The notes under the pieces: generated by a model | The model's database searches: none | What the model saw: the letters and a program-made list of their open reading frames with translations, nothing else | What the model was told of the DNA's origin: nothing | Program-made: the position numbers and the translations under genes | Part shown: positions 23,248 to 30,657 of the stretch, one piece after another | How the letters are laid out: each line of letters begins with the position of its first letter | Numbering within the stretch: the first letter of the stretch is position 1 | Source of the DNA: Catellatospora citrea | GTDB taxonomy: Bacteria > Actinomycetota > Actinomycetes > Mycobacteriales > Micromonosporaceae | Assembly (NCBI RefSeq): GCF_003610235.1 | Contig: NZ_RAPR01000001.1 | Location: forward strand, 6,634,001 to 6,698,000 | Reading direction: 5' to 3' | Length of the DNA stretch: 64,000 nt

Positions 23248-24948
23248 TCACTCCGTGGCGCGCACCGCGGCGGTGACGTGGGCGATCGCGCCGGCCAGCG
23301 GGACGCGCTCGGTGTGGCCGGTGGCCCGGTCGGTGAACTCGACGGTGTCGTCGGCCAGGCCGCGGGCGCTGACCGTGATCCGGTACGGGATGCCGATCAG
23401 CTCGATGTCGCTGAACTTCACCCCGGGACGCTCGGACCGGTCGTCGAGCAGCACGTCCATGCGCTGTCCGCGCAGCCCGGAGTACAGCGACTCCGCGGCC
23501 GCGACGACCTGCTCGGCATCGCCCAGCACCGCGATGGCGACCTCGAACGGTGCGACCGCGACCGGCCACACGATGCCCTTGTCGTCGTGGTGCGTCTCGA
23601 CGATCGCGGCCAGGGCGCGCTCGACGCCGATGCCGTAGCAGCCCATGACCGGGTTGACCCGCTCGCCGTCCGCGCCGAGCACGGTGACGCCGAGGGTCTC
23701 GGTGTAGCGGCCGCCGAGTTTGAAGATGTGCCCGATCTCGACGGTGCGCAGCACGTCCAGGGGCTGCTCGCAGCGGGGGCAGGGCTCGCCGGCGACGACC
23801 TCGCGCAGGTCGGCCCAGCGGTCGACGGCGATGTCGCGGGCGACGTCGACGCCGCGCAGGTGCACGCCGTCGCGGTTCGCGCCCGTGGTCATGTCGCGGC
23901 GGCCGGTCAGTGCGAGGTCGGCGAGGATCGGCAGGCCGGTGACGCCGACGCCGCCGAGGCTGCCCGGCAGCGCGCCGAGCGCCGCCCGGATCTCCTCCGG
24001 GTGGGCGGGGCGCACGGTCACCGCGGCGAGGGTGTCGATGAGCTTCTGCTCGACCAGGGCGTGGTCGCCGCGCATGAGCACCAGGGTGAGCTGGTCGTCG
24101 ACGACGTACACCAGGGTCTTGACCTGGCGGTCGGCGGTGACGCCGAAGCCGGTGGCCAGGTCCTCGATGGTGCGCACGTCCGGGGTGTCGAACGCCTCGG
24201 GTGCGGCCGGGCCGTCGCCGTCGGCGACCACGGGCAGGTGCGAGGTGGCCTTCTCGACGTTCGCGGCGTACCCGCAGGCGCAGTGCACGACGATGTCCTC
24301 GCCGGCGGCGGTCGGGCACATGAACTCGATCGAGTCGCTGCCGCCCATGATGCCGCTGGACGCCTCGACCGGGATGGCGGGGATGCCGAGCCGGCCGAAG
24401 ATCCGGGTGTAGGCCTCGTGGTGCAGGTCGAAGGAGCGGTCCAGCCCGGTGGCGTCGACGTCGAAGCTGTAGGAGTCCTTCATGGTGAACTCGCGGACCC
24501 GGATCAGGCCGCTCTTGGGGCGGGGCTCGTCGCGGAACTTGGTCTGGAACTGGTACCACCGCTGGGGCAGGTCGCGGTAGGAGCGCAGCTCGGTCGCGAC
24601 GGTCGTGAAGATCTCCTCGTGGGTCATGCCCAGCGCGAGGTCGGCGCCCTTGCGGTCGGTCAGCCGGAACATCTCCGCGCCGATCTTGTCCCAGCGGCCG
24701 CTCTTCTGCCAGACCTCGGCCGGCTGCATGGTGGGCAGCAGGAACTCCTGCGCGCCGATGCGCGACATCTCGTCGCGGATCACCTCGATGATCTTCGCGC
24801 GGACCCGCACGGCCAGCGGCAGCAGGGAGTAGTGGCCCGCCATCAGCTGGCGGATGTAGCCCGCGCGCAGGAGCAGCCGGTGGCTGACGGCGTCCGCCCC
24901 CGCCGGGTCCTGGCGGAGGGTCGGGACGTAGAGCTCTGACCAGCGCAT
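23248..24948 (-). CDS. proS: Prolyl-tRNA synthetase (bacterial type)
   Basis: A 566-residue class II synthetase that charges tRNA-Pro. Motif 2 (FRDEPRPKSGLIRVREFTMK) lies near residues 135-155, the insertion (editing) domain is at about residues 225-405 and motif 3 (NPVMGCYGIGVERALAAI) near residues 435-455. The C-terminal anticodon-binding domain begins near residue 465. The long insertion marks the bacterial form that clears Ala-tRNA-Pro. The ATG at 24948 opens the conserved MRWSELYVPTLRQDP start; longer in-frame readings upstream lack family similarity. Confidence 0.96.
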   Translation of the reverse strand: MRWSELYVPTLRQDPAGADAVSHRLLLRAGYIRQLMAGHYSLLPLAVRVRAKIIEVIRDEMSRIGAQEFLLPTMQPAEVWQKSGRWDKIGAEMFRLTDRKGADLALGMTHEEIFTTVATELRSYRDLPQRWYQFQTKFRDEPRPKSGLIRVREFTMKDSYSFDVDATGLDRSFDLHHEAYTRIFGRLGIPAIPVEASSGIMGGSDSIEFMCPTAAGEDIVVHCACGYAANVEKATSHLPVVADGDGPAAPEAFDTPDVRTIEDLATGFGVTADRQVKTLVYVVDDQLTLVLMRGDHALVEQKLIDTLAAVTVRPAHPEEIRAALGALPGSLGGVGVTGLPILADLALTGRRDMTTGANRDGVHLRGVDVARDIAVDRWADLREVVAGEPCPRCEQPLDVLRTVEIGHIFKLGGRYTETLGVTVLGADGERVNPVMGCYGIGVERALAAIVETHHDDKGIVWPVAVAPFEVAIAVLGDAEQVVAAAESLYSGLRGQRMDVLLDDRSERPGVKFSDIELIGIPYRITVSARGLADDTVEFTDRATGHTERVPLAGAIAHVTAAVRATE

Positions 24949-25043
24949 GACACGTACACCTGCACTCTCTGCCGTCGGACCGGCGGTGAGTCCGCCGGGC
25001 GATCCGCCGATCCTATGAGCAGGGGGTATGCGGCACGAGCGGA

Positions 25044-25685
25044 TTACGGCGTGGCGCGGTCCTGCATCTCCCAGGCGTGATCGAGCACGTGCCACGCGAT
25101 GCGCCGCGCCGTGTACGCCGGGGGCCAGCCGCCGCGCGGGGGCGGCGTGCCGTCCGACGGGCTCGCCAGCACGTCCAGGATGTCGGCGCGCAGCGCCGCG
25201 AGCGCCGCGGTGTCGCCGGCGGCGGGCGCGGGGTGCTTGACCCCGATCCGGCGGGCGTACGACGCCTCGGCGGCGATCACATGGTCGACCATCTTGTCCC
25301 GGTCGCGCCCGCCGCCGCGCGGACCTTTGCGCAGCTCGGCCGGGGTCACCGCGACGACGTCGGCGAAGACGTCCCACGACGCCCGCACGAGTGCCGCCTG
25401 CCGCTGTGCCGTCTCCTGGTCGCGGGGACCGAAGTCGGCGCTCGCGGGCTGCTCGGGCGCGCCGAAGTCGGTGGTGGTGCCGCCGCGGACCCGTTCCACG
25501 ACGCGCACGTCACCGGGCTCGAACGGGATCTTCGCCTGCTGCGCGACCACCGCGTAGCGCTCGGCGTAGGAGGTCAGCGCCGCCAGCGCCCGCTCCGCGT
25601 CGCGGCCGGAGCGGCACCAGCCGGGCCACTCCAGCGCGCACGCGAAGATCCGTTTCGAGCCGAGCTCGAGGTATACCGTCGTCAC
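25044..25685 (-). CDS. DinB-like protein with HicB-like N-terminal domain
   Basis: A 213-residue protein. Residues 1-60 resemble a HicB-type fold (VYLELGSKRIFACALEWPGW, then SGRDAERALAALTSYAERY). The rest is a DinB-like four-helix bundle, with metal-ligand candidates in DHVIAAEASY and the C-terminal WHVLDHAWEM. DinB-fold proteins include thiol transferases that use mycothiol, but the substrate here is unknown. It stands 58 bp from the proS promoter side and is separately transcribed in the same direction. Confidence 0.78.
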   Translation of the reverse strand: MTTVYLELGSKRIFACALEWPGWCRSGRDAERALAALTSYAERYAVVAQQAKIPFEPGDVRVVERVRGGTTTDFGAPEQPASADFGPRDQETAQRQAALVRASWDVFADVVAVTPAELRKGPRGGGRDRDKMVDHVIAAEASYARRIGVKHPAPAAGDTAALAALRADILDVLASPSDGTPPPRGGWPPAYTARRIAWHVLDHAWEMQDRATP

Positions 25686-25711
25686 ATAGACATCCTGGCA
25701 TGTCCGATCGG

Positions 25712-26281
25712 TCAGGCGAGGATGTCGTACCGGACAGTCGTCACTCCGCTGCCCAGGTTGGCGATCTCGGCGAAGGCGGCCCGGGACAGGTCCAGGCAGC
25801 GCCCGGCGATGTACGGGCCGCGGTCGTTGATGCGCACCACGACGGATTTGCCGTTGGCGGTGTTGGTGACGCGGACCCGGGTGTTGAACTTCAGCGACTT
25901 GTGCGCCGCGGTCAGCGCGTCCGGGTCGAAGGTCTCGCCGTTGGCGGTGCCCTGCGGCTCGTCGTAGTAGGACGCCTTGCAGGTGCCGGAGTCGAGCACC
26001 GCGGGGGTGCCGGTCGGGCTCGGCGCGGAGGCGTTGCGGTTGCCGCGGGACGGGCGCTGCGGGGCCTGTCGGCGGGCCGCGGCGTCGGTGACCTTCGGTG
26101 ACGGCGGCGGCGACGCGGCGGACTCGCCGGCGGTCGCGGTGGGATCGGTGTGCTGGGATTCGGCGGCCACTTCGTGGGCGATCAGACCGCCTCCGACCAG
26201 GACGGCCGTGGCGACGGTGGCGGTGGCGAACGGGGCTAGCTTGCGACGGGGCTTACGGGGCAGTGAATGTCGGCCGGGCAA
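25712..26281 (-). CDS. RlpA-like double-psi beta-barrel secreted protein
   Basis: A 189-residue protein: a basic N-terminus and hydrophobic segment at about residues 17-38, a Ser/Pro/Arg linker, then a C-terminal RlpA-type double-psi barrel from about residue 98 (SYYDEPQGTANGETFDPDAL, TRVRVTNTANGKSVVVRIND, CLDLSRAAFAEIANLGSGV). The domain is found in septal-ring lytic transglycosylases. The TTG at 26281 is preferred: AAGG lies about 8 nt upstream, and the ATG at 26371 would fall inside the promoter at 26353-26381. Confidence 0.85.
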   Translation of the reverse strand: MPGRHSLPRKPRRKLAPFATATVATAVLVGGGLIAHEVAAESQHTDPTATAGESAASPPPSPKVTDAAARRQAPQRPSRGNRNASAPSPTGTPAVLDSGTCKASYYDEPQGTANGETFDPDALTAAHKSLKFNTRVRVTNTANGKSVVVRINDRGPYIAGRCLDLSRAAFAEIANLGSGVTTVRYDILA

Positions 26282-26352
26282 GGCGCTGACCTTCCGTAGG
26301 CAACAGGGTCGGGCGCCGGCCGCCACGATCGGCGGACCGGGGCCGAATCGAC

Positions 26353-26381
26353 CGTATCGAGCCCTACACATGCCATGTCAA
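26353..26381 (-). promoter_or_regulatory. Sigma-70 type promoter of the RlpA-like gene
   Basis: TTGACA (26381-26376) and GATACG (26358-26353) are separated by 17 nt on the minus strand. The leader to the TTG start would be about 65 nt. Confidence 0.5.
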
Positions 26382-26431
26382 AAGGATCGAGCATATTGGG
26401 CAGATTTGCCCCACAAGGTTCGCCCGATCGA

Positions 26432-26476
26432 ACGACACCGCCCCCGCGAGCTTGGCGCTCGCGGGGGCGGTGTCGT
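26432..26476. terminator. Strong terminator hairpin
   Basis: About 19-bp arms (26432-26450 with 26458-26476) of CACCGCCCCCGCGAG type pair perfectly over a 7-nt loop, right at the stop codon of the minus-strand gene 26476-27648. It isolates that ECF operon from the RlpA-like gene. Confidence 0.85.
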
Positions 26477-27648
26477 CACTGCCGGATGGGCCGGTCCGTC
26501 CACTTGCTCTCATCGCCGTGCGCGCCCTCGACGATCCGCACCGTCCGCGCGTACGCGATCAGCGCGTCCCGGCCCAGCGGTGCGTTGACCTCCAGCGCGA
26601 ACCCGTCGAGCCCGTGCAGCATCACGAAGCCATTGCCGACGACCGCGGGGCGGCCGTCGACCTGCTCGTTCACTGAACCGGGTTTGTCCGCCGGGGTTGC
26701 CACCGAGTCCGCGATCACCGACGTCACCACGTCCGGAGGGAACAGCAGCGGGTCGGTGTTGTCCACTCGGCTGAACACCAGGCCGGCCCGGACGAACGGG
26801 GTGCCGTTGGCGTGAGTGCCCAGGTAGTAACTCGTCCCAGTCAGCCGCGAGCACTCCGGCACGCTCGACACCGTGAACGGCATGGTCACGGCCGGCCCGC
26901 GGCCGATCACCAGCGCACCGGCGACCTGCGCAGCCCTGACCCGCAGCGCGGCCATGGCCTCGGCCGACGGCTCCAGGCCGGGGTCCTGCGCGTTGTCGGC
27001 GGCTGCCACGAACGCCCATCCGCCCTCGGCCCACTGCCAGCCCAATCGGGCCGCGTGCAGCCCGGCCATGCCCTGCCGTGCGGGCAGCCACGACGCCGGT
27101 TTGCCGGCGACCTGCCCGGCGCTCTCTGCCCCGGTCAGGTCGACCGGTCCGAAGTCGCGGGACTCAGGGGCGCCGAACACGGGCTTTCCCTGCGAGGCGT
27201 ACACGATCACCTCGACGGTGATCCGCTCCTGTGCGTCGTACAGCGTGACGTACTGCCAGTACCGCCCGGTGTTGAACTGCTGCACGTGCAGGTCGGAGAC
27301 GGCGCTGACGTCCACCCAGCGCCGCATCACGTCGAACGCGCCCGGCGCGGTTCCTGGGGGGAGCGCCGGGGGCGACACCGAAGGCGTCGGCTCGGGGCTC
27401 GGGCAGGCAGGCGGCGGCGGTCCCACGGTCACCTCCGGGCTCGCCCCCAGGTTCGCCGGGCCATTCGCGGCGCTGAACCACGCTGGCACCGCCGCGCTGC
27501 CTGCCAGCAGCAGCGCCAGCGCGCCGGCCGCGCCCGCAGTCCGCACCCGGCGCTGCCTGCGGCCGGTGCGCACCGCCCGTGCCACGTTCACGCCCGAGGG
27601 CGGCAACGGGTCCTCCCGGAACGCGCCCAGCACATCCGCATCGTTCAT
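26476..27648 (-). CDS. Membrane protein co-transcribed with a SigE-type sigma factor (possible anti-sigma)
   Basis: A 390-residue single-pass protein. Residues 1-38 are cytoplasmic with a basic stretch, the membrane helix is about residues 40-60, and a Pro-rich linker (to about residue 115) precedes a large extracytoplasmic domain with no recognised fold. Its ATG overlaps the sigma-factor stop by 4 nt, as for anti-sigma genes, but no zinc anti-sigma motif is present in the short N-terminus. It could be an anti-sigma or a sensor of cell-envelope state. Confidence 0.8.
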   Translation of the reverse strand: MNDADVLGAFREDPLPPSGVNVARAVRTGRRQRRVRTAGAAGALALLLAGSAAVPAWFSAANGPANLGASPEVTVGPPPPACPSPEPTPSVSPPALPPGTAPGAFDVMRRWVDVSAVSDLHVQQFNTGRYWQYVTLYDAQERITVEVIVYASQGKPVFGAPESRDFGPVDLTGAESAGQVAGKPASWLPARQGMAGLHAARLGWQWAEGGWAFVAAADNAQDPGLEPSAEAMAALRVRAAQVAGALVIGRGPAVTMPFTVSSVPECSRLTGTSYYLGTHANGTPFVRAGLVFSRVDNTDPLLFPPDVVTSVIADSVATPADKPGSVNEQVDGRPAVVGNGFVMLHGLDGFALEVNAPLGRDALIAYARTVRIVEGAHGDESKWTDRPIRQ

Positions 27649-28169
27649 CGGTCCGCTCCCTTCGCTGTGCTCGCCGTCGTGGCGGGCTGCTCGCCGAGCA
27701 GCCGCCGCAGGGTCGCCAGGCCGTCGGAGGTCTGGCTCTTCACCGTCCCCGGCGAGACCTGGAGGATCTCCGCGACCTCCTCGACCGAGCGGTCGGCGAG
27801 GAAGCGGAGCACCACCGCGGCACGCTGCCGCGGCGGCATCTGTCCGAGTGCCACCTGCAGCACCATCCGGGTGTCCAGGTCCGCGGCGGAGGCCACCTGC
27901 TCGCTGCCCGCGTCCGCGGCCAGGCTGACCCGGCTCCAGGCCAGGCGGCGGTCGTCCAGGAAGGTCCGCACCAGGATGGTGTGCAGGTACGCGTCGAGGT
28001 TGCGGGCTTGGCTCGCCTGCCGCCATTTCACGTAAAGCCTGGTGATGGCCTGCTGCACCAGGTCGTCGCCCCGATGCGGGTCGCCTGCCAGCTGCGCGGC
28101 GATCCGCCGCAGCGCGGGCAGGCGGGCGGTCACGTACGCGACGTACTCCCGCTCCTGTTCCCCGTTCAT
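27645..28169 (-). CDS. SigE-family ECF sigma factor
   Basis: A 174-residue ECF sigma factor of the actinobacterial SigE-family group. Region 2 runs over about residues 10-80 (DDLVQQAITRLYVKW) and region 4 over about residues 105-155 (LPPRQRAAVVLRFLAD-type and SVEEVAEILQVSPGTVKSQT). The ATG at 28169 with GGAGGT 5 nt upstream is preferred to an earlier ATG without one. It is coupled to the membrane protein gene and probably regulated by it. Confidence 0.92.
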   Translation of the reverse strand: MNGEQEREYVAYVTARLPALRRIAAQLAGDPHRGDDLVQQAITRLYVKWRQASQARNLDAYLHTILVRTFLDDRRLAWSRVSLAADAGSEQVASAADLDTRMVLQVALGQMPPRQRAAVVLRFLADRSVEEVAEILQVSPGTVKSQTSDGLATLRRLLGEQPATTASTAKGADR

Positions 28170-28253
28170 CAAACCTCCGGTAGTCGCACTCACCCGGTCG
28201 ACGGGTGCGGCGACGGCTCCGGTTGGGCGGACCGTGAGACTAGACGAGGAAGG

Positions 28254-28754
28254 TCAGGCTCCGCGGCGCTCGCGTACCCGGGCGGCGATCTGTTTGGAGA
28301 GCACGGACAGCCCGGTGGCGAGGATGACGGCGTTGAACAGCATCTGCACGCACAGCAGGCCGCGGGCGAACTGGCCCTGCGCGTGCACGTCGCCGAAACC
28401 GACCGTGGCCAGCGTGGACAGGGCGAAGTACAGGGCGTCGAGGCGAGTGTTCAGATCGACGAACTGGCCTGGACCGTGGATCGCGACGAGGTAGTCGGCG
28501 AGCGCGAAGAACAGCACCCCGGCCACCAGGGCGGTGAGCAGGCCGGTCAGCGGGGCCCGTGCCTCGCCGAGCTGGCGGTTGACCTGGCGCAGGATGAGCA
28601 CCACGGCGAGGACCAGCCCGCCGAGGGTCAGCAGCGCACGTAGGGCCAGCGACCAGGGGTTGACGTCGGTGTCGGTGGGCACGACGAAGTAGACGACCAC
28701 CAGCAGCGTGCTGTTGATCAGCGCGTGCCCGAGCGGTCGATGGATAACCGACAT
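28254..28754 (-). CDS. Potassium channel family protein
   Basis: A 166-residue membrane protein with four hydrophobic segments. The last pair frames a pore loop with the K+ selectivity filter TVGFGD at about residues 116-121. The C-terminus is short and basic with no RCK or nucleotide-binding domain, so gating regulation is not evident. It stands alone upstream of the ECF operon on the same strand. Confidence 0.88.
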   Translation of the reverse strand: MSVIHRPLGHALINSTLLVVVYFVVPTDTDVNPWSLALRALLTLGGLVLAVVLILRQVNRQLGEARAPLTGLLTALVAGVLFFALADYLVAIHGPGQFVDLNTRLDALYFALSTLATVGFGDVHAQGQFARGLLCVQMLFNAVILATGLSVLSKQIAARVRERRGA

Positions 28755-28857
28755 GTCGGTATTCTCGCCGACTGCGTGCGGTCGCGGGCCGCGCTGCGAC
28801 GGGGCTCGCCGGGTGGCGCAGAGCGCTGCGCTCGTTTCGGCTTCGGCCGGGGGTGAT

Positions 28858-29190
28858 TCAGGCGATGTTGAGGTGGATGTTACCGATGCGGGCGACGACG
28901 TCGAGATGGCCGCCGAGCCCGGCGACGTAGGCGCGCAGTGTCTCCAGGCTGGTAGCGGTGCCGTTTTCGATCTGGCTGATGCGTGCCTGGGACAGGCCGG
29001 CGGTTTCGGCGAGCTGGCTCTGGGTCAGGCCGAGCTGTTTGCGTATTTCGGCCAGTTGGGCACCACTGACAGCGGCAAGCATTTCTTCACGCATGCGGAT
29101 TCGTCGGGCGGTCCGCTCCTCGGTGTCCCAGGAAGGGTCGGCGGCGCGGGCCTTGGCCTTCACATCTCGCCAGTTCGATGGAGTGGTCAT
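28858..29190 (-). CDS. XRE family antitoxin (HigA-like)
   Basis: A 110-residue protein with an HTH_3/XRE domain at about residues 46-100 (LAEIRKQLGLTQSQLAETAG, ISQIENGTATSLETL). The N-terminal 45 residues, rich in Arg and Glu, would contact the toxin. It overlaps the toxin stop by 4 nt. In this pair the toxin gene comes first, the usual higBA order, and the antitoxin probably represses the operon at the palindrome 29564-29580. Confidence 0.88.
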   Translation of the reverse strand: MTTPSNWRDVKAKARAADPSWDTEERTARRIRMREEMLAAVSGAQLAEIRKQLGLTQSQLAETAGLSQARISQIENGTATSLETLRAYVAGLGGHLDVVARIGNIHLNIA

Positions 29191-29555
29191 GGCCGTTCCT
29201 CCTTCAACTTCGCCAGGTGTTCCTCAAGCCGCTCGTCTGCAAGCGGAATCGCGATCTGATACCACTTCTTCCATTGTCCGGACTTGTCACCGGCGACGAG
29301 GAAGATCGCTTCGCGTAGCGGATCGAACGCGAACAGTAGCCGAACTTCGGTCGATCCCGAGGATCCAGGTCGAAGTTCTTTCATGTGGTGAAATCTACTG
29401 GCGTGGATGCGGTCAACCAGCGGTCTGCCGAGTGCTGGGCCATGCTCGGTGAGTAGGTCGATGGCCTCGGCGACGAGATCGGCACTGATCGGGTCGGTGC
29501 GGCACAAGTCCAGGAACCATGCCTCGACCTCTTCGTGAAGGTTGACTTCCCACAC
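29187..29555 (-). CDS. RelE/ParE-fold toxin (HigB-like)
   Basis: A 122-residue protein of the phage-derived Gp49/HigB type: VEAWFLDLC near the start, LGRPLVDRIHASRFHHMKEL, EVRLLFAFDP and FLVAGDKSGQWKKWY are family-like blocks. Such toxins cleave mRNA on the ribosome. The GTG at 29555 is chosen because a TATAAT box lies 6 nt upstream, so transcription should start at or next to this codon (leaderless). The ATG at 29591 would overlap the -35 element. Confidence 0.87.
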   Translation of the reverse strand: MWEVNLHEEVEAWFLDLCRTDPISADLVAEAIDLLTEHGPALGRPLVDRIHASRFHHMKELRPGSSGSTEVRLLFAFDPLREAIFLVAGDKSGQWKKWYQIAIPLADERLEEHLAKLKEERP

Positions 29556-29561
29556 GAGTAA

Positions 29562-29591
29562 ATTATAAGCAGAACTTATATTCTGTGCCAA
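29562..29591 (-). promoter_or_regulatory. Leaderless higBA promoter
   Basis: TTGGCA (29591-29586) and a consensus TATAAT (29567-29562) are separated by 18 nt, and the GTG start follows 6 nt later. The TATAAT is one of the few low-GC stretches here. Confidence 0.75.
29564..29580. promoter_or_regulatory. Operator palindrome overlapping the higBA -10 box
   Basis: TATAAG-CAGAA-CTTATA is a perfect 6+6 bp inverted repeat with a 5-bp centre, covering the -10 region and spacer. Binding by the XRE antitoxin here would block transcription. Confidence 0.7.
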
Positions 29592-29628
29592 GCCGTGTTC
29601 GGGGGTCGAGGTTCGCCCCTCGGCGCGC

Positions 29629-30597
29629 TCAGCCGGCGGCGACGCGGAAGCCGATGTTGCCCGCGGAGCTGTCGGGTGTGTTCGCCGAGCGGGCCGCGAT
29701 GCGGTAGCGGTTGCAGTACGACTCGTGGCACATGTGCGAGCCGCCCCGCATCACCCGCGCCGTGCCCTCGGGCGGCCCGGCCGGGTCGACGCGCGGGCCG
29801 GTGACGTGGAAGTCGACGCTGAACCAGTCCGCGCACCACTCCCACACGTTGCCGGCGACGTTGAACAGGCCGTACCCGTTGGGGCGGTAGGACTTCACCG
29901 GGGCGGTGCCGAGGTGGCCGTCGGCGACGGTGTTGCGGGTCGGGAAGTCGCCCTGCCAGATGTTGCACAGGTGCCGCCCGCCCGGGGTCAGCTCGTCGCC
30001 CCACGGGTAGCGGGCCTGCTCCAGGCCGCCGCGGGCGGCGTACTCCCATTCGGCCTCGGTCGGCAGCCGGGTCCCCGACCAGTCGCAGTAGGCCTGCGCG
30101 TCGTGCCAGGACACGTGCACCACGGGATGGTTCTGCAGTGCGCCGACGTCGGAACCGGGCCCGTGCGGGTGGCGCCAGTCGGCCCCGGGCGCCACCGCCC
30201 ACCAGGGTGCGGCCTGCACCCGTTGCGCCTGCCGGGCGAGCTGCGGTGGCAGGAATCCCTCGAACACGAACGAGAACCCGAACCGCTCGGCGTCGGTGAC
30301 GTGCCCGGTGGCCTTGACGAACGTGGCGAACTGGGCGTTGGTGACCGTGGTCGGGTCGATGCGGAACGGGCTCAGTGCGATCTCGCGGACCGGGCCCTCG
30401 CCGTCGGCGGGGAAGCCTTCGGCGTCGTCGGTGCCCATCAGGAACCTGCCGCCGGGTATGGCGACGGTGCGCGCGGCGGCCCGTGACGGCGTACCGACGG
30501 CTCGGTGTGCTGTTCGTGGCTTCGCGGTGAGCGTGAGCAGGGCGGGTCCCGTGCTGCCGGCCGAGGGCGCGCAGCAGTCGGGCGGGTGTTCGGCCAT
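29629..30597 (-). CDS. Formylglycine-generating enzyme family protein
   Basis: A 322-residue FGE-sulfatase domain protein. It carries TVAIPGGRFLMGTDDAEGF near residue 45, the YCDWSGTRLPTEAEWEYA segment and the C-terminal active-site region HMCHESYCNRYR with Cys290 and Cys295, the copper-binding redox pair. FGE oxidises the cysteine of the sulfatase CxPxR motif to formylglycine. The gene lies 60 bp downstream of such a sulfatase on the same strand, so it very likely activates that enzyme. Confidence 0.93.
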   Translation of the reverse strand: MAEHPPDCCAPSAGSTGPALLTLTAKPRTAHRAVGTPSRAAARTVAIPGGRFLMGTDDAEGFPADGEGPVREIALSPFRIDPTTVTNAQFATFVKATGHVTDAERFGFSFVFEGFLPPQLARQAQRVQAAPWWAVAPGADWRHPHGPGSDVGALQNHPVVHVSWHDAQAYCDWSGTRLPTEAEWEYAARGGLEQARYPWGDELTPGGRHLCNIWQGDFPTRNTVADGHLGTAPVKSYRPNGYGLFNVAGNVWEWCADWFSVDFHVTGPRVDPAGPPEGTARVMRGGSHMCHESYCNRYRIAARSANTPDSSAGNIGFRVAAG

Positions 30598-30612
30598 GGT
30601 GGTCCCTTCGTG

Positions 30613-30646
30613 CTGCCCGGCGGCGGACGCGCCCGCCGCCGGGCAG
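30613..30646. other. Intercistronic hairpin between sulfatase and FGE genes
   Basis: CTGCCCGGCGGCGG pairs perfectly over 14 bp with 30633-30646 across a 6-nt loop, in the 60-bp gap. With no T-run it may lower downstream expression or protect the sulfatase mRNA instead of fully terminating. Confidence 0.65.
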
Positions 30647-30657
30647 TTCCGGTCAGG

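Noticed and set aside
26282..26431. A c-di-AMP riboswitch upstream of the RlpA-like gene
   Set aside because: Such switches control RlpA-like genes in some actinobacteria, but the leader is only about 65 nt after the predicted promoter and no matching conserved core was seen.
29556..29591. Upstream ATG start of the HigB-like toxin
   Set aside because: It coincides with the -35 element of the promoter and has no ribosome site.
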